From positions 1 to 64,000 of the forward strand of contig CABWYP010000003.1 in assembly GCA_902509695.1 (NCBI GenBank): a DNA stretch of 64,000 nucleotides. The letters run 5' to 3'. The notes beneath the pieces are model-generated. The model made no database searches. It was not told the DNA's origin and saw only the letters and a program-made list of their open reading frames with translations. The position numbers and the translations under genes are program-made. This document shows, piece by piece, positions 1-9,507 of this stretch; position 1 is the first letter of the stretch, and each line of letters opens with the position of its first letter. This DNA comes from an uncultured Alphaproteobacteria bacterium. GTDB lineage: Bacteria > Pseudomonadota > Alphaproteobacteria > HIMB59.

Positions 1-189
1 TGGAAATTTTATTTTTTCTATGACACTCATCGAAGAAAAAATTAAAAAAAAAGGAAAACTTAAAACCATTCTGTAAAATGCCGTCATAATAGGATCGACG
101 TCAGAAATCCTTACAAAAATAGGGGAAAATGCTATCATTAATGCACCCAATACTAAAATAAATAGAGGATTTATCTTAAATTTAAGCAA
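1..189 (-). CDS. EamA/DMT-family transporter, N-terminal part, truncated by window edge
   Basis: Minus-strand translation from a TTG at 189: MLKFKINPLFILVLGALMIAFSPIFVRISDVDPIMTAFYRMVLSFPFFLIFSSMSVIEKIKFP..., typical EamA N-terminus; start codon uncertain. Confidence 0.6.
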   Translation of the reverse strand, partial: MLKFKINPLFILVLGALMIAFSPIFVRISDVDPIMTAFYRMVLSFPFFLIFSSMSVIEKIKFP

Positions 190-1378
190 ATACTTCTTCA
201 GATTTTTCTTTTTCTATAATGGGAAAATGTATAAATGCAGAAAATAATGAAATCACTATAGCCATTATCCAAGCGACATCTAAGGACCCATAAATGTCAA
301 TTACTAACCCTCCAACAAAAGCACCTACAAATGCACCCATTTGATGTGACACCATCACTATACCGAATAGAGTTGAGAGGTACCGTGTTCCAAATCTATT
401 GGCAACAATTCCTGATGTAGGTGGAACTGTCGAAAGCCATAAAAGCCCTATTACACAGCTGAATGATATAATTATAAAATTAGTAGTTGGTAGCACCAAC
501 AATAAAAATATAGCAATGCTTCTTGTGAAGTAGATAAAAGATAATATAAATTTTTTTTTGATTATTCCTGAAACTTTTCCAGAGATTAAAGTGCCTATCA
601 TATTAAAAATTCCAACCAAAGTTAGTCCAGTTGCAGCAATTGACGTTTCAAGACCATTTAATTTAGCAAAAACAGGAAGGTAATTTGAAATTAATGCAAC
701 GTGTAATCCGCACACAAAAAATCCTAATATTAAAAACCTATAACTTTTATCTTTTAATGCCTGCTTAATTACATCAGAAATTTTTCTTTCAGAGAATGCT
801 TTTTTATTTTTTTTATGGGATTTAGGTAGGAAAAAAATAAATGATAATGGGATCATAAATAAAAAAAAGATAGATGTTATTTGAAAAGATAAGCTCCATT
901 TAAAAGTAGTTACCAGATATTGATTTATAGGGGTGAAAATGAACATTCCGGATGCAGCAATTGACATTAATATTCCAGTTACAGTACTTTGAGTCTTGTC
1001 ATCATCAAAATATTTTGATACCCCACCAATTATGACCGGCACTGATATAACCCCAGCTGAAAGACCACCAATAACTCCTAATCCAACTAAAAAATGTATG
1101 GGATCAATGGCATGTGAGGATACATAGAAGCTAAGAGATACACCTATAAATCCAACAGATAATGTTTTTACATATCCTTTTTGCTCAGCAAATGCTCCAG
1201 CAATTGGCGACATTGATCCCCAAAGTAGATTGAAAATTCCATAAGTTAGACCTATGAGAGATGCCCCAAAAACAGTTGATCCTAGAAGATCTGGAAAGTA
1301 AATACCCAGTGACATTCTAAAACCATTACCTACGCACAAAATTAATCCGGCAAAAAGTACGAGAAAAAACGTTTTCAT
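182..1378 (-). CDS. MFS transporter
   Basis: 398 aa, about 12 hydrophobic segments, MFS-like pattern. Confidence 0.85.
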   Translation of the reverse strand: MKTFFLVLFAGLILCVGNGFRMSLGIYFPDLLGSTVFGASLIGLTYGIFNLLWGSMSPIAGAFAEQKGYVKTLSVGFIGVSLSFYVSSHAIDPIHFLVGLGVIGGLSAGVISVPVIIGGVSKYFDDDKTQSTVTGILMSIAASGMFIFTPINQYLVTTFKWSLSFQITSIFFLFMIPLSFIFFLPKSHKKNKKAFSERKISDVIKQALKDKSYRFLILGFFVCGLHVALISNYLPVFAKLNGLETSIAATGLTLVGIFNMIGTLISGKVSGIIKKKFILSFIYFTRSIAIFLLLVLPTTNFIIISFSCVIGLLWLSTVPPTSGIVANRFGTRYLSTLFGIVMVSHQMGAFVGAFVGGLVIDIYGSLDVAWIMAIVISLFSAFIHFPIIEKEKSEEVFA

Positions 1379-1451
1379 AGGGTAAAAATATATGAAAGAA
1401 ATTAAAAAAATATGTTTATTTTTCAGACCAATATCAATATAGTGCCTCGCT

Positions 1452-1535
1452 ATGGGTTATCCAAAAAAACATCGTGGGCGCAGAAAAATAGGCTCACGTA
1501 AGCGAAGAGCTAAAAGAAGAGCTAAAAAGAAGTAA
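1452..1535 (+). CDS. Putative 27-aa very basic microprotein MGYPKKHRGRRKIGSRKRRAKRRAKKK
   Basis: Short ORF absent from supplied track; 14 bp antiparallel overlap with the TPR CDS 3' end; no clear SD. Confidence 0.4.
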   Translation: MGYPKKHRGRRKIGSRKRRAKRRAKKK

Positions 1536-1962
1536 TTAATTTATCAAGCTCTATAAATTCTTCGCTATCTTCACCAGCATGCATTTTTATTCTAGCTAAT
1601 AGAACTTTAGCCTCATCAACTCGATCAGTCTGAATGTAAAGCTCACCAAGATATTCAAGAGCGCCAATATGGTTGTTATCTATTTCAAGGGCTTTTAAAT
1701 AATAATTTTCAGCTAGTTTATAGTCAGGTTTAGACTGTTTTCTTGAGGCAAAACCCAGATAGTTGTAGAGATCTGCTTTAGTGTATCCTTGGGGGTCTTC
1801 GTCAATTAAGTCTAAAAGAACATCAATAGCAATTTCAAATTTTTGATTTTTTATTAGTTTTTCAGCTTTCTGATATTCTGCACTTGCATCGACTGTTTCG
1901 TAATCCCCAGCTGAAAACGCATTCAGATGGATAAAAAATAAAAAAGATATTAGATATTTCAT
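1522..1962 (-). CDS. Secreted TPR-repeat protein
   Basis: Signal peptide plus TPR-like repeats (YNYLGFASRKQ..., ALEYLGELYIQ...). Confidence 0.7.
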   Translation of the reverse strand: MKYLISFLFFIHLNAFSAGDYETVDASAEYQKAEKLIKNQKFEIAIDVLLDLIDEDPQGYTKADLYNYLGFASRKQSKPDYKLAENYYLKALEIDNNHIGALEYLGELYIQTDRVDEAKVLLARIKMHAGEDSEEFIELDKLITSF

Positions 1963-2455
1963 GGTATTTTTTTATACTATTTTTTATATGATTAGATTAG
2001 AACGAAGAGCATTTTTATTTTTTTCAATAAGTGCTCTTTTTTCAGTGGTTAAACCAGTTATGTCAATTGAAAAAATAAATTTATCAGATAGCGAGTGGCA
2101 AGAGAAATTAAATGATCAAGAATATTATGTATTAAGAAAACACGGGACTGAAAGACCTGGAAGTAGTGTTTTAAATGATGAAAAGAGAAAAGGAATTTAT
2201 CAATGTGCAGGATGTGATTTACCTCTTTTTAATTCAGATATGAAATTTGATAGTGGAACTGGATGGCCTTCATTTTTTGACTATTTGCCTAATGCCTTAA
2301 GTTTTAAAAATGACTTTAAATTAGTTATCCCTCGAAAAGAATATCATTGTTCAAGGTGTGAGGGGCATCATGGCCATGTCTTCAAAGATGGACCTGAACC
2401 TACAGGTTTAAGGTATTGTAATAACGGTATTGCTTTAAATTTTATACCTGATTAA
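1961..2455 (+). CDS. msrB: Peptide-methionine (R)-S-oxide reductase
   Basis: YQCAGCDLPLF, SGTGWPSF, CSRCEGHHGHVFKDGP...GLRYCNNGIAL are MsrB hallmarks; N-terminal export-like segment. Confidence 0.93.
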   Translation: MVFFYTIFYMIRLERRAFLFFSISALFSVVKPVMSIEKINLSDSEWQEKLNDQEYYVLRKHGTERPGSSVLNDEKRKGIYQCAGCDLPLFNSDMKFDSGTGWPSFFDYLPNALSFKNDFKLVIPRKEYHCSRCEGHHGHVFKDGPEPTGLRYCNNGIALNFIPD

Positions 2456-3000
2456 TTTTTTTTAATTAACAAATATGAAATAGAGATGGCTAAAGCTATT
2501 TTTAATAATTCACTATAGATAAAAGGATAGAGGCCAGCAGTAAGGGCTTTGTCTAGGCCTATAAAACTTGCTAGATGAATAATACCACAAATAAATACAA
2601 TTGAAGCTCCAACAAAAACCGCAAAAATTAATTTAAATAATTTTTTATTAAATAAATCTTTTGATAAAAAGGCTATGGTAAATGAAGCTAAAATCATTCC
2701 ATATAGAAAACCAAAAGTAGGTGACATTACATAGCCGATGCCTCCCCCAACTGCAAAAATTGGAAGACCCATTAGACCCAAAGCTACATAAGATATTGTT
2801 GAATAAAATCCAATTAATCCCATGGAAGCCGCAATGAAATAAACAACAAAAGTTTGTAACGTCATTGGAACAGGAAAGAAAGGTATAGATACTTTACTGG
2901 ACACTGACAGTAAAATTATTCCAAGAAGATAAAAGGCTATTTTTGAGAAAGTCCCAGATGTGTACTGGTCTAAAATTGATAAGTTGTTTCTAAATTTCAT
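2452..3000 (-). CDS. bioY: Biotin transporter BioY (ECF S component)
   Basis: SVSSKVSIPFFPVPMTLQTFVVYFIAASMG..., BioY signature. Confidence 0.88.
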   Translation of the reverse strand: MKFRNNLSILDQYTSGTFSKIAFYLLGIILLSVSSKVSIPFFPVPMTLQTFVVYFIAASMGLIGFYSTISYVALGLMGLPIFAVGGGIGYVMSPTFGFLYGMILASFTIAFLSKDLFNKKLFKLIFAVFVGASIVFICGIIHLASFIGLDKALTAGLYPFIYSELLKIALAISISYLLIKKN

Positions 3001-3037
3001 ATTTACTTTTATAATTTTGATAGATATTTGGCAATAA

Positions 3038-3997
3038 TTATAATTGAGACTTAATAAGATCTTTTAATTTAAGCATATCTTTATTAAAAAGACGAATTCC
3101 TTCAGCTAGTTTAAATGATGCCATTTGGTTTTCATTCAAATGCCATCTAAATGAGCTTTCATTAACATTAATTCTATCTATATCAAGATTATCTGCTTGT
3201 AATTTGGTTAACTTAGGCTCAAAAAGATCTTTAGACAGGCTTAGCTCCTCTAGCAACGCTGGGCTAATTGTTAGTTTATCGCAACCAGCTAAATTTATAA
3301 TTTCATCCTTATTCCTAAATGAAGCCGCCATGACAATAGTGTTAAAATTATATTTCTTAAAATAATTATATATTTTAGCAACACTCTCTACTCCAGGGTC
3401 ATTAGAACTATCATAATCATGTGAGGTATTTGATTTAAACCAATCTAAAATTCTTCCAACGAAAGGGGAAATTAGGAACGCCCCTGCCTCAGCACAAGCC
3501 ACAGCTTGGGTGAGAGAAAAGATTAAAGTACAATTACACGATATTCCCTCAGCTTCTAATTTTTTAACTGCCTGAATTCCCTCCCAAGTTCCCGCAACTT
3601 TGATTAAGATTCTATTTTTGGGAACACCTGACTGCTCATAGCTATTAATTATTTGTTTAGCTTTTTCTATGGTACCGCTAGTATCAAATGACAGATCAGC
3701 ATCAACTTCAGTAGATACATATCCTGGGACAATCTTAGTTAGCTCTATACCAAAGGCGATTGCTAACTGATCAGAAATATAATCAATTTGCTCAGTCAAA
3801 ATATTAAATTTGCGACTTTTAGAGTTTGTAATAACTTCATTTACTAATTTAGAGTATTTGTTTGATTGGACTGCTTTGTAAATTAATGATGGATTAGTAG
3901 TACAATCATCAGGGCTAAATTTCTGTATACTATCGATATCACCAGTATCTGCGACAACCGAAGAGTATGTTTTTAAAATTTCTAATTGTGTTGACAT
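3038..3997 (-). CDS. tal: Transaldolase
   Basis: DDCTTNPSLI, RILIKVAGTWEGIQAVKKLEAEGI, NCTLIFSLTQAVACAEAG..LISPFVGRILDW. Confidence 0.95.
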   Translation of the reverse strand: MSTQLEILKTYSSVVADTGDIDSIQKFSPDDCTTNPSLIYKAVQSNKYSKLVNEVITNSKSRKFNILTEQIDYISDQLAIAFGIELTKIVPGYVSTEVDADLSFDTSGTIEKAKQIINSYEQSGVPKNRILIKVAGTWEGIQAVKKLEAEGISCNCTLIFSLTQAVACAEAGAFLISPFVGRILDWFKSNTSHDYDSSNDPGVESVAKIYNYFKKYNFNTIVMAASFRNKDEIINLAGCDKLTISPALLEELSLSKDLFEPKLTKLQADNLDIDRINVNESSFRWHLNENQMASFKLAEGIRLFNKDMLKLKDLIKSQL

Positions 3998-4053
3998 GAA
4001 AATAAATAATCTTTCTTAAACTTGCTTTAAGCTATATATTATTAAAATATTAC

Positions 4054-4560
4054 ATGCAAAAAAAAATTATTATATGCGGCTTAGCTGATATTCAAAACTG
4101 TGTCGATAGATATAATCCGGATAAAATGCTGACAATTATCAATAAAAATTTTTCACCTGATACGCCAAAGGGAATGGATGAGAACAGACACGTGAGGATG
4201 TTGATAGATGATATATCTGAACCGAGAGAGGGTTTTATCTTACCAGAAAAACATCATGCTCAAACATTGCTTGATTTTACAGATGATTGGGATGTTTCAA
4301 AGCCGCTTCTTGTACACTGCCATATGGGCATAAGCAGGTCTACAGCTACTTCATTAGGTGTTGCAGCTAAATTTGACCCTGAAAATATTGAGATAATAAT
4401 TGAGAAGTTAAAAGAAATAGCCCCTCATGCAAGCCCAAATAAGATTATGATGCAATACTATGATGAAATTTTAGGTCTAAATAACAGACTTTTCTCTTCT
4501 TTAGATTATTTTCACCCTGAGCCTATTGAAGAAAGCAGAGTTGTGGAGCTTATCTTTTAA
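4054..4560 (+). CDS. Dual-specificity/tyrosine phosphatase-like protein
   Basis: HCHMGISRST = HCx5R(S/T) catalytic loop. Confidence 0.75.
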   Translation: MQKKIIICGLADIQNCVDRYNPDKMLTIINKNFSPDTPKGMDENRHVRMLIDDISEPREGFILPEKHHAQTLLDFTDDWDVSKPLLVHCHMGISRSTATSLGVAAKFDPENIEIIIEKLKEIAPHASPNKIMMQYYDEILGLNNRLFSSLDYFHPEPIEESRVVELIF

Positions 4561-4569
4561 TAAAAGATT

Positions 4570-4731
4570 ATGGCCCTATATAAATGTGAGATATGTCAAA
4601 ATAAAATAGACGAGCCTTTATACTGGGCTGATCCAAAATTCTACGATATTACAAAAAAAGTTTTCTTTTGTAGTGCTCAATGCTCTCTTAAATTCTTTGA
4701 AAAAATTAAAGATTTATTTAAAAATCAATAA
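4570..4731 (+). CDS. 53-aa putative zinc-ribbon microprotein
   Basis: MALYKCEICQNKIDEPLYWADPKFYDITKKVFFCSAQCSLKFFEKIKDLFKNQ; CxxC...CxxxC; immediately downstream of the phosphatase. Confidence 0.6.
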   Translation: MALYKCEICQNKIDEPLYWADPKFYDITKKVFFCSAQCSLKFFEKIKDLFKNQ

Positions 4732-4823
4732 TTTCAAGATTTTAGCTATGCCAAAAATGCACAGCTGTTAGTAATTATCAGCAATTTAATCGAACTATAA
4801 ATAAACGTATAAAAACATAATTC

Positions 4824-4877
4824 AAAACTAGCTCCACCCTATTCCTATCCTTACTTATTCCTCCGGAGCTAGTTTTT
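4824..4877 (+). ncRNA. Stem-loop with pyrimidine-rich loop and U-tail; candidate sRNA or terminator
   Basis: Perfect 12-bp inverted repeat AAAACTAGCTCC (4824-4835) / GGAGCTAGTTTT (4865-4876) enclosing ACCCTATTCCTATCCTTACTTATTCCTCC. Confidence 0.5.
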
Positions 4878-4943
4878 AACTTACATATATCTTGAGAATT
4901 TTTTTCATTTACATTCCATGAATAAATTGAGAAATTTTAATCT

Positions 4944-6374
4944 ATGAACAACCAATATATTTTTTGGGATTTAGAAACTACTGGTAGAAATGACAAATTT
5001 GATCAAATTACACAAGTTGGCGCTGTTTTAACTAATCATAATTTTGAAGTTAAAGATAAGTTAGAAATTCATTGTAAGCTTAGAGAGGGAAAATGGTTTG
5101 AGCCAGGAGCTTTAATAACTACAGGAGTAGACCCTATAAGTTTATTTCAAAATAATTATCCAAATTATTATGAAGCAAGTGCTCAACTTTATGAGACATT
5201 TCAACAATGGTCGTCATCACCAACAACCTTTATTGGATTTAATAATGTTAATTTTGATGAGCCCTTCTTAAGACAAGCACTTTATCAAAACTTAATGCCT
5301 GAAATCTATATGACAGTTACTAATAACAATTCTCGAATGGACGTTTTTGATATTTTAAGACTTGTGTCAGTTTATAGCCCTGAACATATAAAATTTAATG
5401 TAGATGACCAAGGATATCCAATTTTAAAATTAGAAGAAATATTTAAAAAAAATAATATTTCTATTAGCTACGAAGCAGGTCCTCATGATGCAGTATTTGA
5501 TAGCTTAGTTACATTAGAACTTAATAAAATTCTTTCAATTAGATGTCCAAAAATTTGGAATGCAGCTTACGACTTTCGTCTTAGAGATACTCCTAAAAAA
5601 TTTATGCTCGAGAATCTTGTTTTTACTAATACTACCTTTTGGGGAAGGAGACCAACTATTAAGGCACAAACTTTAATCGCTGGTATTCCAGGAAGAAATC
5701 ATAATTATTTAGTTTTCAATTTACTTTCAGACCCAAAAAAGCTTCAAGATTTAAATGATGATGAATTAACAAAAAAAATGAATGATGGAACGAAAAGAAT
5801 ATGTGAAGTATTTGATGGATCAAAGTCAAAAACATTATTAAATGAAAGCTATTGCTTCAAGGACAATAAATACGCTGAAATAGGAGTTGACGAACTTAGA
5901 ACGAGGGCAAATTTTATAAAAAAGAATGAAGATCTATGTTCTCGTTTAATTAATTTACATGTAGCTAATCAAAAAGAATGGCCCGAACCCTTTCATGTAG
6001 AGGAACGCATATTTGAAAGTTTTCCCTCACATCAAGATAAGAAGCTCATGATCGATTTTCATACAGCTCCTAATAATAAAAAATTTGAAATATCTCAACA
6101 ATTTAAAGATAGTCGTTACAAAGAAATTGCAATACGTATTTTATTTGAGATCGCACCTCAAACTTTACCGGAAAACGATAAGAGAAATTATGAATTAGAA
6201 ATTAGAGAAAGATATAATGATGATGATAAAGTCAAATGGAATTCAAAGAATAAAATTTTAGCTAGTCTTGAAACAGATATTGATAAAATGATGAAAAATG
6301 AAGATGAGAAAGTTCAATTTAAACAAAGGGTAATAACTTTCTTGAATACTGAGTCAGCCAAGTGGGGCGAATAG
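4944..6374 (+). CDS. sbcB: Exodeoxyribonuclease I
   Basis: FWDLETTGRNDKFDQITQVGAV (ExoI motif), GFNNVNFDEPFLRQALY, HDAVFDSLVTLEL; full-length ExoI architecture. Confidence 0.9.
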   Translation: MNNQYIFWDLETTGRNDKFDQITQVGAVLTNHNFEVKDKLEIHCKLREGKWFEPGALITTGVDPISLFQNNYPNYYEASAQLYETFQQWSSSPTTFIGFNNVNFDEPFLRQALYQNLMPEIYMTVTNNNSRMDVFDILRLVSVYSPEHIKFNVDDQGYPILKLEEIFKKNNISISYEAGPHDAVFDSLVTLELNKILSIRCPKIWNAAYDFRLRDTPKKFMLENLVFTNTTFWGRRPTIKAQTLIAGIPGRNHNYLVFNLLSDPKKLQDLNDDELTKKMNDGTKRICEVFDGSKSKTLLNESYCFKDNKYAEIGVDELRTRANFIKKNEDLCSRLINLHVANQKEWPEPFHVEERIFESFPSHQDKKLMIDFHTAPNNKKFEISQQFKDSRYKEIAIRILFEIAPQTLPENDKRNYELEIRERYNDDDKVKWNSKNKILASLETDIDKMMKNEDEKVQFKQRVITFLNTESAKWGE

Positions 6375-6381
6375 AAATAAT

Positions 6382-7269
6382 TTAGTTATTTAAATTATCT
6401 ATATATCTTTTTATAGTTTTGCCGTAATCAGATTTTATAAATTTTTCAGCTAAATTATTTAAATCTGATATGTCAATGAAGCCTTTCTCAAAAGCGGCAA
6501 TTTCATAAGATCCAACCTTAACATGGTTTTCAATTTCATATTTTTTTACATTTTGTGAGGCATCTAACAAGGACTTAGCGTTTCCTGCATCTTGCCATAT
6601 GATTGAGTCATCAAGAATTTCTAAATCTAGGTTTTGATTTTTTAAATAAATTTTTATTAAATCTGTGATTTCTAATTCCCCTCTTGGAGAGAGATTTAAC
6701 TCTTTTACATAATTCTTGGCTTCGGAGTCAAAAAAATACATACCTGGTATGACAAGATTCGTCTTTGGTTTTGATGGTTTTTCTTCAATTCTAGTTATTT
6801 TACCATCTTCATCCAACTCTATAACGCCAAAATTTTCTGGATCAGGGACAGATAAACCAAAAATACTACATCCTCCGTTCTTTATTTTTTTATGAGCCAT
6901 TTCTGCAAAATGAATAAACTTTTTTCCTATGAAGACATTATCACAAAGCGCCAATATAGATGGAGACTCTTCGAGAAATTTCTCTGCAATGATATATGCA
7001 TCAGCTATTCCTTTTTGTTTTTTTTGAATTATGTATGAAAAGTTTAATCCAACATGTTTGCCTGACCCAAAAGTATTTTGAAATACTACAAGATCATCCT
7101 CATGAACAATGAATAAAATATCTTTTACATTTAACCGAATAAGTGTTTCAAGTGGGTAATAAATCATTGGCTTATCGTAAATAGGTAGAAAAGGCTTAGA
7201 TACTGGTAACGTGGCAGGTGTAAGTCTTGTACCCTTGCCTGCCGCAAGGATTATTCCTTTGGCATTCAT
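6382..7269 (-). CDS. galU: UTP-glucose-1-phosphate uridylyltransferase-like nucleotidyltransferase
   Basis: KGIILAAGKGTRLTPATLPVSKPFLPIYDKPMIYYPLE..., GELEITDLI. Confidence 0.85.
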   Translation of the reverse strand: MNAKGIILAAGKGTRLTPATLPVSKPFLPIYDKPMIYYPLETLIRLNVKDILFIVHEDDLVVFQNTFGSGKHVGLNFSYIIQKKQKGIADAYIIAEKFLEESPSILALCDNVFIGKKFIHFAEMAHKKIKNGGCSIFGLSVPDPENFGVIELDEDGKITRIEEKPSKPKTNLVIPGMYFFDSEAKNYVKELNLSPRGELEITDLIKIYLKNQNLDLEILDDSIIWQDAGNAKSLLDASQNVKKYEIENHVKVGSYEIAAFEKGFIDISDLNNLAEKFIKSDYGKTIKRYIDNLNN

Positions 7270-7742
7270 AAATTAAGAAATGGTTTCAATATGAATAAGA
7301 ATGGAATGAACATAAAAATAAATGTAATCAAAATTATATTTAATCTTGTACTACTTCTAACAGAACCTATTAGATCTCTATGAGAGATAAAATTTATTAG
7401 TTTATTTTCACTATCAACCACAGGAAGGTGTCTTATATTATTTTCACCCATAATTTTCATTGCAATATCTGAGGACATTTTTAAATCAATAGAAACAACT
7501 TCCGTGGTCATTATATCTGCAGCTGTTACTAGATCTGGATCTCTACCATTTTTTACACATCTTCTGACGATATCTCTTTCAGAGACCACGCCCAATAAAA
7601 TTTTATTATCATTAAGTATAGGTACAGCTCCAATATTTTTTAAATCCATGCTATCTGCTATTTCACTAATTATAGATTCAGGACCAAAAGATATATATTC
7701 ATCATTTGATACAATTTTTTTGATATCTTTAATTGACGGCAT
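7266..7742 (-). CDS. CBS-domain protein with C-terminal membrane segment
   Basis: Tandem CBS (GVVSERDIVRRC..., ADIMTTEVVSI..., NIRHLPVVD) plus hydrophobic tail. Confidence 0.85.
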   Translation of the reverse strand: MPSIKDIKKIVSNDEYISFGPESIISEIADSMDLKNIGAVPILNDNKILLGVVSERDIVRRCVKNGRDPDLVTAADIMTTEVVSIDLKMSSDIAMKIMGENNIRHLPVVDSENKLINFISHRDLIGSVRSSTRLNIILITFIFMFIPFLFILKPFLNL

Positions 7743-7845
7743 TATCTTATTATACAGATATAAAGACTTAATGATAAATTAAGCGTTTTGAAGCACTTTT
7801 TAACCTTCAAAATTTGATTTTTTTCTAATATTGTAAATCAATAAA

Positions 7846-8841
7846 ATGTTTAGATTTTTTAATTCTAAAAAATGGTTTTTGTGGGCTTGGGCTGGATCTG
7901 CAGCTATTTTAGCAAGTCTTTGGGTACAAGTAGAAATTGATGTTAAAATCAACGAATGGTTTGGGACTTTCTATGACATGATTCAAACAGCTTTAGCAGA
8001 GCCTAATTCGATAACAATTGAAGAATATTGGGCTGGATTGCTATCCTTTATAAAACTTGCAGGAATTTATGTTGCCATAGCGGTTTTGGTTAGTTTTTTT
8101 ACTGCTCATTTTCTTTTTAGATGGAGAACTGCAATGGTTGAGTGGTACCATAGTGTATACAACCATGCTCGTAAAATAGAAGGGGCTGCACAGCGTGTTC
8201 AAGAGGATACAATCAAATTTGGTAGAATTATGGAAGGTCTTGGTACAAGCTTAATTGAGTCTGTAATGGTAATAGTTCAATTTTTACCAATCTTATTAGG
8301 GTTAAGTGCTGGTATTCCCATATTCTTTTTTGGTGACTGGCAGTATGGATTAGTAGTTGGTGCTTTAATCTGGTCAGTAGGCGGTACTATATTTTTAATC
8401 TTGCTAGGGGTATTGCTAAGATTAGTTGGGGTAGAGTATGATTTACAAAAACAAGAAGCTGCATATCGAAAAATGCTCGTTATAGCAGAAGATGATGAAA
8501 CTGTCAGACCTAAAACAATAGAAGAGCTATTTGAAGATGTGAGAAAAATTCATTTTTTATCTTATATCAGATACTTATATTTTAATATTGGAAGGATCGC
8601 CTATCTTCAAGCAAATGTTTTAAGTGCCTATGTTTTCCTTGCTCCAGCCATTGTAGCTGGAGTAGTTACCTTGGGAGTGATGCAACAAATTATCCGTGCT
8701 TTTGGTCGAGTAGAAGGTTCAATGCAATATTTATTAAAATCATGGCCGACAATCATTGAACTTGCTAGTGTATATAAAAGATTAAGAGAGTTTGAGAGAC
8801 AATTAAACGAGTCTAAAGATATTGCCAAGGCGTCTGAATAA
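7846..8841 (+). CDS. SbmA/BacA-like peptide transporter (transmembrane domain only)
   Basis: SbmA/BacA family pattern: RWRTAMVEWYHSVY...IEGAAQRVQEDTIKFGRIMEGLG..., no ATPase domain. Confidence 0.85.
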   Translation: MFRFFNSKKWFLWAWAGSAAILASLWVQVEIDVKINEWFGTFYDMIQTALAEPNSITIEEYWAGLLSFIKLAGIYVAIAVLVSFFTAHFLFRWRTAMVEWYHSVYNHARKIEGAAQRVQEDTIKFGRIMEGLGTSLIESVMVIVQFLPILLGLSAGIPIFFFGDWQYGLVVGALIWSVGGTIFLILLGVLLRLVGVEYDLQKQEAAYRKMLVIAEDDETVRPKTIEELFEDVRKIHFLSYIRYLYFNIGRIAYLQANVLSAYVFLAPAIVAGVVTLGVMQQIIRAFGRVEGSMQYLLKSWPTIIELASVYKRLREFERQLNESKDIAKASE

Positions 8842-8950
8842 AAATTTTAGACATTACATATATTGAACTAAGAGCAATAATTAGAATAACAATCCAAACC
8901 CACCGGTTTTTACTTTCATAATTTTCTCCATTATTGTTTGAATCAGACAT
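8813..8950 (-). CDS. 45-aa putative single-TM protein antiparallel to the SbmA/BacA 3' end
   Basis: MSDSNNNGENYESKNRWVWIVILIIALSSIYVMSKIFIQTPWQYL; not in supplied track. Confidence 0.4.
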   Translation of the reverse strand: MSDSNNNGENYESKNRWVWIVILIIALSSIYVMSKIFIQTPWQYL

Positions 8951-8982
8951 GGTTTATTAAATATTATAAAAATTCATTTAAA

Positions 8983-9417
8983 TCAATCTGGTTTTTTTAA
9001 AAAACTTGTCCTGTGAATTTCTTGATAATTTTTAAAAAGTTTTTGAGCCATAAGATTGCTTTTTTCAACCCCCCTTATAGCAAGGTCTAATTTTTGTTCT
9101 TTTGCTATCGACTCGATTTTATTAATTAATGATCTGGCCACACCAATTTTCCTGAAATCAGGGAGAACATAAAGTAGATCTAGCTCTATAATTTTATGAT
9201 AGTAAGTTTCGTTAACTCTAGCTACCGCAACTCCCATAAATTTGTCTTCATTTTTTGCAGCGAATGCAAAAAAATCATCTTGAAATATAGAAGTCCAGAA
9301 TCTATCGAAATTAATTTTTTCATACCTAAATCGAAAACCATGAGAGGATATACTTTCCTCAACTATCTCTTTCCAGCTTTGGATATGGATTTCTTTTGGT
9401 TTTTCAATTATAAACAT
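8983..9417 (-). CDS. GNAT-family N-acetyltransferase
   Basis: GVAVARVN...ELDLLYVLPDFRKIGVARSLINKIESIAKEQ acetyl-CoA binding motif. Confidence 0.8.
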   Translation of the reverse strand: MFIIEKPKEIHIQSWKEIVEESISSHGFRFRYEKINFDRFWTSIFQDDFFAFAAKNEDKFMGVAVARVNETYYHKIIELDLLYVLPDFRKIGVARSLINKIESIAKEQKLDLAIRGVEKSNLMAQKLFKNYQEIHRTSFLKKPD

Positions 9418-9507
9418 TGTTTAGAGTAACAATAAGATCTTAATATATAAAGTATTTTATCACATTGACTTGATCTTAGCTTTAAAGTCCCTACTTTTAT
9501 TATAGAT

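Noticed and set aside
7504-7782. ORF opposite the CBS-domain gene
   Set aside because: Antisense to a well-supported CDS and no family features
8628-8828. ORF opposite sbmA/bacA-like gene
   Set aside because: Antisense shadow ORF
9196-9429. ORF opposite GNAT gene
   Set aside because: Antisense shadow ORF
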